NCBI GenBank assembly: GCA_021812745.1 | Contig: JAKAMS010000118.1 | Span: 1 to 7,387, forward strand | Origin: Bacteroidota bacterium | Lineage (GTDB): Bacteria > Bacteroidota > Ignavibacteria > Ignavibacteriales > Melioribacteraceae | Length of the DNA stretch: 7,387 bases | Direction of reading: 5' to 3' | Part shown: positions 1 through 4,820 of the stretch, piece after piece | Position numbering within the stretch: the first letter of the stretch is position 1 | Layout: the number at the start of each line of letters is the position of its first letter | Notes under the pieces: model-generated | Told to the model about the DNA's origin: nothing | Seen by the model: the letters and a program-made list of their open reading frames with translations, nothing else | The model's database searches: none | Program-made: the position numbers and the translations under genes

Positions 1-239
1 ATAAACTTTTTAGCGAATATTTAAAACTTCCTTTGATGCTGAAAGACAAAATCTTAATAAGAAAATTTGATACCGCCCGTATTTATGAAATTATGAAACG
101 TGATAAGAAAGGACGAGATCACAAAATTAAATTTGTGTTATTGCAAGATATAGGACATGTTGCGGTTGATGTAGAAGTCAGCGAGAGCGATGTAACTCAG
201 TCTATACAACAGGGGTTGAATTATTTTATTCAACAGTAA
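1..239 (+). CDS. aroB: 3-dehydroquinate synthase, C-terminal end (partial)
   Basis: The frame is open to the left edge of the window, so only the last 78 residues are visible; the frame begins at base 3 and stops with TAA at 237–239. The segment reads LP..LKDKILIRKFD...IYEIMKRDKKGRDHKIKFVLLQDIGHV, which matches the C-terminal helical domain of AroB: the conserved 'M..DKK..xG.i.FVLL..IG' stretch is followed by an acidic helix (VSESDVTQSIQQGL). AroB converts DAHP to 3-dehydroquinate in the cytoplasm, the second step of the shikimate pathway, using NAD and a divalent metal. The catalytic and NAD-binding N-terminal part lies outside the window and cannot be checked. The TTG/ATG codons at 33–38 are internal and not the true start. 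The next gene starts 17 bases downstream on the same strand, so co-transcription is likely. A distant alternative is another member of the sugar-phosphate cyclase family, but the DKK motif and tail fit AroB well. Confidence 0.85.
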   Translation, partial: KLFSEYLKLPLMLKDKILIRKFDTARIYEIMKRDKKGRDHKIKFVLLQDIGHVAVDVEVSESDVTQSIQQGLNYFIQQ

Positions 240-256
240 TTGATTGGAAACAATTG

Positions 257-1969
257 ATGAAGATAAAATCATTTTTGATTTTTGCGCTATTCCTAATCTT
301 TGCTGTTAATATATTCTCTCAAACAGAAAGAGAAACCCGTGCGGTTTGGGTTGCTACAAATTTTAGATTAGATTGGCCTCCTCCGACTTTTGACCAGCAA
401 AAACAGAAACAAGCTCTCATCGAAATTTTAGATAACATTAAATCCAAAAACCTAAACACAGTTTATTTCCAAGTTGCCAGCAATGGTACAGTGTTATTCA
501 AATCTTCATTCGAACCTTTCTCACCATATATAACCGGAGAAGTTGATGGAGCCGCATCATACGATCCTCTTAAATTTGCAGTTGAACAAGCGCATAAACG
601 CGGTTTGGAAATTCATGCTTGGGTTAATGTTGTTAAATGTTTCAGCGGAACAGAATCAAACATTCTGAATAATTCGAATCATATCTCTAAAAGAAAACCC
701 GAATGGATTGTTGAAGATATTCGAGACGGTCAAAAAAGTTTATGGCTGGATCCCGGTCTTCCGGAAGTGCGCGAATACATTTCAGAAATGATCGCCGAGA
801 TGGTTGAGAATTATGATATTGACGGCGTACATCTGGATTATCTCCGTTATCCCGGTAAAAATTTTGAAGATGAATTTTCTTACAGTGTCCATGGAACAGG
901 TCTCTCGCGTGACGAATACCGAAGAAAAAATATTACAGATCTTGTAGAATTAATCAGCAAAAAAATAAAAGCTGTTAAACATTACATAAAACTTGGCGTG
1001 GCTCCTATTGGTATTTATAAAAATAAAAACGGAACAAACGGCTGGGAAGGATACACGGAAGTATATCAGGATTCCCGCGATTGGTTGAAGCGTGGAATAA
1101 TAGATTATGTTGCGCCTCAAATTTACTGGGGCTTTAACGATAACCCTCGGTTTGGCGCGGTTGCAAAAGATTGGGTGGAAAATTCTTACGGGCGTAGTGT
1201 TGTCCTTGGTATTGGTGCTTATAAACCGAGTGTAAAACCGGATATGGATCAGATGATACAATATGCTCGTTCAATCAACGCAGACGGCGTTTCGTTTTTC
1301 CGTTATGAAAATATTAAGGATACGGAATTCAATTCGTTCCAATATAAAACTTATCCGGCTGTAATGGCCTGGCTCGATGGCGTTTATCCAGAACCTCCGG
1401 CGAATCTTAGTTACAGAAGAAATCAATCAGCACAAAATTTATTTTCACTGAGCTGGGATTATCAAAAAATGAAATCGCAAAACGACAGTATCAGGTATTT
1501 CGCTTTGTATAATCTTCCTAATTCAAATTCCGAATTGCTCGCGGATTATCTGTTTGACGTTATTCCGGCTGATAGATCTTCTGTTACACTTGCTATTGAT
1601 AAACCGAAACGCGCTAATTATTATTTTACATTGAAATCAGTTAGCAAATTGTGGAATGAAAGTATCGAATCATCGAACGTGATCTCAATTAAATTTCCGC
1701 AGTTAATTGCACTTGCGGAAGTTGATGATCTGCTGAATAAACCTGTGCTAATCAAAGACGCGAACCGGAAATCAACTGTCCTGCTTTACTCCAAGGAGAA
1801 AGAAAAAATTGAAATTATAGGTGTAAAGGAAAAAACAAATAATATTCTCCTTTCGGGAAACATATTGCCCGGTAAAAATGTATTATCTCTTGTAAATGAT
1901 TTATCTGGTTACCGTTCAATCAAAATTTCATTTAAGTCGTCTCATAAAGAAGTTGAGTTGAAGCTATAA
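257..1969 (+). CDS. secreted GHL10/DUF187-family glycoside hydrolase with C-terminal Fn3-like domain
   Basis: About 570 residues. I chose ATG at 257; a TTG directly before it at 254 would add one residue. The only ribosome-site-like sequence is a weak GGAAA at 246–250. Residue numbers below count from the TTG. The N-terminus is a signal peptide: charged MKIK, a hydrophobic run to about residue 20, then a likely cut near FSQ (21–23). No lipobox cysteine is seen. Residues 27–375 form a TIM-barrel-like domain of the GHL10 (DUF187, YngK-like) type: TRAVWVATN (28–36), NTVYFQV (68–74), an HAWVN strand (121–125), the acidic DGVHLDYLRYP motif (190–200), LGVAPIG (247–253) and DYVAPQIYW (284–292). D190 and D195 are candidate catalytic or substrate-binding acids. 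Residues 380–480 resemble a fibronectin-III fold (YPEPPANLSY... SLSWDY) and a small beta domain follows. Characterised relatives such as E. coli DigH act on peptidoglycan glycan, so a periplasmic cell-wall role is inferred. There is no T9SS sorting domain. Function is a family-level assignment. Confidence 0.85.
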   Translation: MKIKSFLIFALFLIFAVNIFSQTERETRAVWVATNFRLDWPPPTFDQQKQKQALIEILDNIKSKNLNTVYFQVASNGTVLFKSSFEPFSPYITGEVDGAASYDPLKFAVEQAHKRGLEIHAWVNVVKCFSGTESNILNNSNHISKRKPEWIVEDIRDGQKSLWLDPGLPEVREYISEMIAEMVENYDIDGVHLDYLRYPGKNFEDEFSYSVHGTGLSRDEYRRKNITDLVELISKKIKAVKHYIKLGVAPIGIYKNKNGTNGWEGYTEVYQDSRDWLKRGIIDYVAPQIYWGFNDNPRFGAVAKDWVENSYGRSVVLGIGAYKPSVKPDMDQMIQYARSINADGVSFFRYENIKDTEFNSFQYKTYPAVMAWLDGVYPEPPANLSYRRNQSAQNLFSLSWDYQKMKSQNDSIRYFALYNLPNSNSELLADYLFDVIPADRSSVTLAIDKPKRANYYFTLKSVSKLWNESIESSNVISIKFPQLIALAEVDDLLNKPVLIKDANRKSTVLLYSKEKEKIEIIGVKEKTNNILLSGNILPGKNVLSLVNDLSGYRSIKISFKSSHKEVELKL

Positions 1970-1995
1970 TTCACAAATATTCTTAAATTATCCCC

Positions 1996-2030
1996 GCGTC
2001 TTTGCATTAAAATGACGAAGCTCAAAGCGC
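1996..2030 (+). other. imperfect stem-loop in the gap between the hydrolase and DUF192 genes
   Basis: The 93-base gap (1970–2062) holds an imperfect inverted repeat: GCGTCTTTG at 1996–2004 can pair with CAAAGCGC at 2023–2030 if T1999 is bulged out, leaving an 18-base loop. It is followed by AT-rich sequence but no run of T, so it does not look like a standard rho-independent terminator. It may be chance or a processing or attenuation structure. No convincing promoter (neither a -35/-10 pair nor a Bacteroidota-type TAnnTTTG box at a sensible distance) was found before the DUF192 gene. Confidence 0.25.
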
Positions 2031-2062
2031 ATAATATTTCAAAATAAAAATCAAAACAAACT

Positions 2063-2614
2063 ATGACCAAGAAAAAAAATCAACCGAGAAAAAATCTTTT
2101 AATGCAGATTGGAGTTGTAATTCTTCTGATTGCATTTGTTGTATATTTTATTTTATCAAACGTATTGGTTAGAAATGAAACCTCAAATAAAGATTTGGAT
2201 AAAGCAGTGGGCACTAAAACGGCATTCTCGTTCGTAAAGGAAGGTGAATTATTATTCACTAATTCCAAAGGTGATACTATCACCAAAATTGATATTGAAA
2301 TTGCCGATGATGATGAACAGCGTACAATGGGTTTAATGTACCGTGATAAAATGGATGAGAACCAGGGAATGCTTTTTATTTTTGATACCGAAGAATTACA
2401 AGCTTTCTGGATGAAAAACACAATCCTTCCGCTCGATATTATATTCGTAAATGCTAAAATGGAAATTATTAAGATTCAGAGGAATGCGGAACCATTTTCC
2501 GAAAAATCATTACCTTCAATAAAACCGGCTCAGTATGTTGTTGAAGTTAATGCCGGTTACTGCGAAAGACATGGCATTAAAGAGGGGGACAAAATTGCAT
2601 GGCGAAAGGAATAG
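2063..2614 (+). CDS. membrane-anchored DUF192 protein
   Basis: 183 residues, ATG start at 2063 behind an A-rich leader (AAAACAAACT) with no Shine-Dalgarno, as is common in Bacteroidota-type genes. A lysine-rich N-terminus (MTKKKNQPRK) and a hydrophobic segment at about residues 13–33 predict a single membrane anchor with the rest exported. A polar linker to about 60 leads to the DUF192 domain (65–180), which shows the family signatures: R..GLMYR (87–94), GMLFIFD (102–108), FWMKNTILPLDIIFV (115–129) and YVVEVNAGYCERHGIKEGD (158–176). DUF192 is a small beta-barrel domain found in bacteria and archaea, usually exported or anchored, without a settled biochemical role; I assign none. The anchor replaces the cleavable signal peptide that many members have. 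The gene ends tail to tail with the T9SS operon, 63 bases away. Family assignment is strong; function is unknown. Confidence 0.9.
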   Translation: MTKKKNQPRKNLLMQIGVVILLIAFVVYFILSNVLVRNETSNKDLDKAVGTKTAFSFVKEGELLFTNSKGDTITKIDIEIADDDEQRTMGLMYRDKMDENQGMLFIFDTEELQAFWMKNTILPLDIIFVNAKMEIIKIQRNAEPFSEKSLPSIKPAQYVVEVNAGYCERHGIKEGDKIAWRKE

Positions 2615-2618
2615 TTTG

Positions 2619-2662
2619 CGTGAAACGGAAGACGTGAAAGGTGAAACGCTAGAAACTAGAAA
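2619..2662. repeat. short imperfect tandem repeats (GTGAAA and CTAGAAA units)
   Basis: The gap between the converging genes contains three copies of a CGTGAAA-like unit (CGTGAAACG at 2619–2627, CGTGAAAGG at 2633–2641, GGTGAAACG at 2640–2648). Two perfect tandem copies of the 7-mer CTAGAAA follow directly (2649–2655 and 2656–2662). The units are related (..GAAAC..). The tract sits exactly between the two stop codons and encodes nothing visible. It may be the decayed remnant of a simple repeat tract. No terminator hairpin with a T-run was found in this gap for either gene. Confidence 0.6.
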
Positions 2663-2677
2663 TTTTACTTCTTACAG

Positions 2678-2953
2678 TTATTTCATTAGTACGAATTTTT
2701 TTGTTTGAGTGAATGAACCACTTTGTAAACGATAAAAATAAACTCCGCTTGTTAGATTGGTCCCATCAAATTTTAGTTTGTAATTGCCAGATGCTTTTTC
2801 TTCATTTACAAGTGTTGCAACTTCGCGACCCAGCATGTCGTAAACCTTTAACGTAACATGTTGTAGAGATGTAATATGCAACGTCTCTACTGGAATTGAA
2901 TATTTTATTGTTGTAGTAGGGTTAAACGGGTTGGGATAGTTTTGGGAGAGGGA
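2678..2953 (-). other. T9SS type A C-terminal sorting domain, copy 1
   Basis: Codes for residues 527–617 of the 617-aa protein, from SLSQNYPNPFNP to the terminal KKFVLMK. By my hand count 68 of 91 residues are identical, without gaps, to the same domain of the upstream gene (4545–4820). Core elements are the NPFNPTTTIKYSIP strand, VTLKVYDMLGREVATLVNEE, the GNYKLKFDG strand and SGVYFYRL. In T9SS cargo this domain is the export signal and is normally cleaved or anchored at the cell surface. Confidence 0.9.
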
Positions 2954-4531
2954 ATAATCAGTAACAAGATTGTTGGAGTTTGAATCCTTAAAGCCAGTTC
3001 CGTCTACATATATTGTATCTTGAAAGACCAAAACATAATGCTGATTTTTAAAAAAATAATAAAACTCATCAGATAAATAACCAGAAGAAGCAGGCCAAAA
3101 ACTGATTTTATGAATGCGTGATTCGCCTGGTTTGAGTAGATCAAAATCATATTCATCAACAAAGCTAACCCAACCGTTTATCTTTTGTTCACTTGAAATA
3201 TAAATTGATTCTGGACCATTATTAGTGAAGACAATAGAAGTATCTCTACCTTTCCCGGGTTCAGTTTTAGGAAAAGAAATTTTATGAAGATTTATATTGA
3301 CATTTCCTTTTCGACCAGAATAACCCCATATGACAAAAGTTTTAGGATTTTCACGAGAATTATTAAAAATAGAAACTGTTCCTTTAAAATAATTTGTTGA
3401 TAATGGTAAAAATAAAATTGTATCAATAACAGTTCCATTAGGTTTTAAAAGAAAATTTTTATTTCTTTTTGAAAAAAAAGGATTATCAATAGTAATGCTA
3501 TCTATTCTTAAGTCTATATTACCAATATTTGTAATTGGGAAGATATATTTAACGACATTATTGTTTAACGTATATAAATGATCATCAACCCATCCAAGAT
3601 TTATTACTGGTTCGCCATAAGCAATTCCAGTTATGGGAATGCTATTTACACTATTAATACTATTGCTGTTTATTACAAGAGAAGTATTAATAGTAAGCCC
3701 CACATCCGATGCAAATCTAACTTTTAGTATTCCACGAGACTCGGGCATTATATAGAATGGATTCTCAAAAAGTGTAAATTTAGAAGACGGAAGGATTATA
3801 CTTGAAATGAATAATGGTTTCAATCCATCATTTCTTATTTCAATCACTGTATCTTTAGGAGTTCCAAATGGGGTTTTAATGATGTATTCATTTTTTACAA
3901 ATGATAAATAAGGTTCTTTATATTGTCTTATGAATTCTTTCAACCGAAATGAGTTCTTCCACCATGAAGTATATAAATTTTTACTGCACTCCATATAAGT
4001 AATTCCACTATCCTTTGAACATTGGTATGTTGCTATATCAACAGTGCCTTTTTCTGGGAGACTAGAATGTAAAAAATCAAAAGTGTAGAAAGCTTTTCCC
4101 TGATCATTGGTTATAGAAAATCTATTGAATTTGAATTTATCACTATCTGAACGAGCAAAAAGAAAAACAGATTTTTCAATGAATTTTGAAACGATTAGTT
4201 GGTGATTAGAATTAACTTCTATTATATCAAAAGAACTAGAATCTTTATATGTGGTCCAAAGACCCGTACCATAACCAGATTGATGAATCACCCATTTTTG
4301 GTAAAAATGCCATATAATTGAATCAGCTGAAACATCTTTTCCAATTATTCGATACTCAAAAATTCCATCAGAGGCATTTTGGTAATGAGGCATTACTGAT
4401 TGATATGATTGATAAAAATTATAAATCCATCTGTTCCCAATTTCTAATGGGAAAATATCAGATGAAGAGTTTTGCTGACAAAAAATACTTGTGCTTATAA
4501 AAAATAATAATATAGTTAAGCTTTTCTTCAT
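2678..4531 (-). CDS. T9SS-sorted secreted protein with HYDIN/DUF1573-like beta modules
   Basis: 617 residues, ATG at 4529–4531, only 13 bases after the stop of the upstream gene and without a clear ribosome site (AACTATACTTAA precedes it). Residues 1–19 are a signal peptide (MKKSLTILLFFISTSIFC); C18 is preceded by SIF, a poor lipobox, so signal peptidase I is more likely. Residues 27–200 start FPLEIGNRWIYNFY and form a module shared with the neighbouring gene. Residues 220–307, 311–406 and 412–514 are three beta modules of the HYDIN/ASPM/DUF1573 type, each with a '(R/T)N(D/I/N)G...I..I' turn (IRNDGLKPLFISSI, ITNIGNIDLRIDSI, FTNNGPESIYISS) and ending near GIAYG, GYSG and GTGF. Residues 527–617 are a type A T9SS sorting domain (SLSQNYPNPFNP to KKFVLMK). 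The protein is predicted to pass the inner membrane by Sec and the outer membrane by T9SS, ending at the cell surface or outside. No catalytic motif is visible; a structural or binding role is an inference. Confidence 0.88.
   Translation of the reverse strand: MKKSLTILLFFISTSIFCQQNSSSDIFPLEIGNRWIYNFYQSYQSVMPHYQNASDGIFEYRIIGKDVSADSIIWHFYQKWVIHQSGYGTGLWTTYKDSSSFDIIEVNSNHQLIVSKFIEKSVFLFARSDSDKFKFNRFSITNDQGKAFYTFDFLHSSLPEKGTVDIATYQCSKDSGITYMECSKNLYTSWWKNSFRLKEFIRQYKEPYLSFVKNEYIIKTPFGTPKDTVIEIRNDGLKPLFISSIILPSSKFTLFENPFYIMPESRGILKVRFASDVGLTINTSLVINSNSINSVNSIPITGIAYGEPVINLGWVDDHLYTLNNNVVKYIFPITNIGNIDLRIDSITIDNPFFSKRNKNFLLKPNGTVIDTILFLPLSTNYFKGTVSIFNNSRENPKTFVIWGYSGRKGNVNINLHKISFPKTEPGKGRDTSIVFTNNGPESIYISSEQKINGWVSFVDEYDFDLLKPGESRIHKISFWPASSGYLSDEFYYFFKNQHYVLVFQDTIYVDGTGFKDSNSNNLVTDYSLSQNYPNPFNPTTTIKYSIPVETLHITSLQHVTLKVYDMLGREVATLVNEEKASGNYKLKFDGTNLTSGVYFYRLQSGSFTQTKKFVLMK
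2863..2890. repeat. 28-base palindromic element inside sorting-domain code, copy 1
   Basis: Arms GTAGAGATGT (2863–2872) and ACGTCTCTAC (2881–2890) are complementary except one T·G pair. The right half GCAACGTCTCTAC (2878–2890) is identical to that of the second copy at 4730–4757. Reflecting that half about a two-base centre gives a perfect 28-base palindrome, so the left half seems to have decayed. On the coding (-) strand it specifies residues VETLHITSL plus the first base of the next Gln codon, in the linker between the SIP and VTLKVYD strands of the sorting domain. Confidence 0.8.
3932..4453 (-). other. 'PLEIGNRW' module, N-terminal in the 617-aa protein
   Basis: Codes for about residues 27–200. 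It begins FPLEIGNRWIYNFYQSY and continues as beta-rich sequence with strands such as EYRIIGKDV, a late GITYMEC strand and a WWKNSFRLKEF end. The opening matches LPLEIGNKWFYKYYSY in the neighbouring gene, where the module is C-terminal. I do not recognise a named family; boundaries are approximate. Confidence 0.5.
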
Positions 4532-4544
4532 TTAAGTATAGTTG

Positions 4545-4820
4545 TTATTTCATTAAAATTAGTTTTTTTGACTCGCTGTAATTTCCGGTCCGTAATCTAT
4601 AAAAATAAGCTCCGCTAGATAAATTACTTCCGTCAAATTTTATTTCGTAATTACCTGGTGCTTCTTCTTCGTTAACAAGAGTTGCAACTTCTCTTCCGAG
4701 TATATCGTAAATTTTTAAGGTAACATGTTGTAGAGACGAGGCAAGCAACGTCTCTACCGGAATGGAATATTCTATTGTTGTGCTCGGATTAAACGGGTTG
4801 GGGTAGTTTTGTGAAAGAGA
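4545..4820 (-). other. T9SS type A C-terminal sorting domain, copy 2
   Basis: Codes for residues 801–891 of the 891-aa protein (SLSQNYPNPFNPSTTIEYSIP to KKLILMK). It aligns without gaps to copy 1 and also carries the palindromic insert. DNA around the palindrome is conserved on both sides (GTAACATGTT before it and YGGAATKGAATATT after it on the + strand), which shows the two domains are duplicates of one cassette. Confidence 0.9.

Noticed and set aside
950..1261. Open frame of 103 codons on the - strand inside the hydrolase gene
   Set aside because: It lies wholly within the well-supported GHL10 gene, has no recognisable domain and is a reading-frame shadow.
1996..2030. Rho-independent terminator after the hydrolase gene
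   Set aside because: The stem has a bulge, the loop is 18 bases and no T-run follows, so it was kept only as a low-confidence stem-loop.
2080..2421. Open frame of 113 codons on the - strand inside the DUF192 gene
   Set aside because: It is antisense to a gene with clear DUF192 motifs and resembles no protein family I know.
2619..2662. Possible CRISPR array
   Set aside because: Units are 7–9 bases with no spacers of regular length; it is a simple short repeat tract.
4478..4531. Lipoprotein signal in the 617-aa protein because of the cysteine at residue 18
   Set aside because: The residues before it (SIF) do not form a lipobox, and the C-terminal sorting domain fits export through T9SS.
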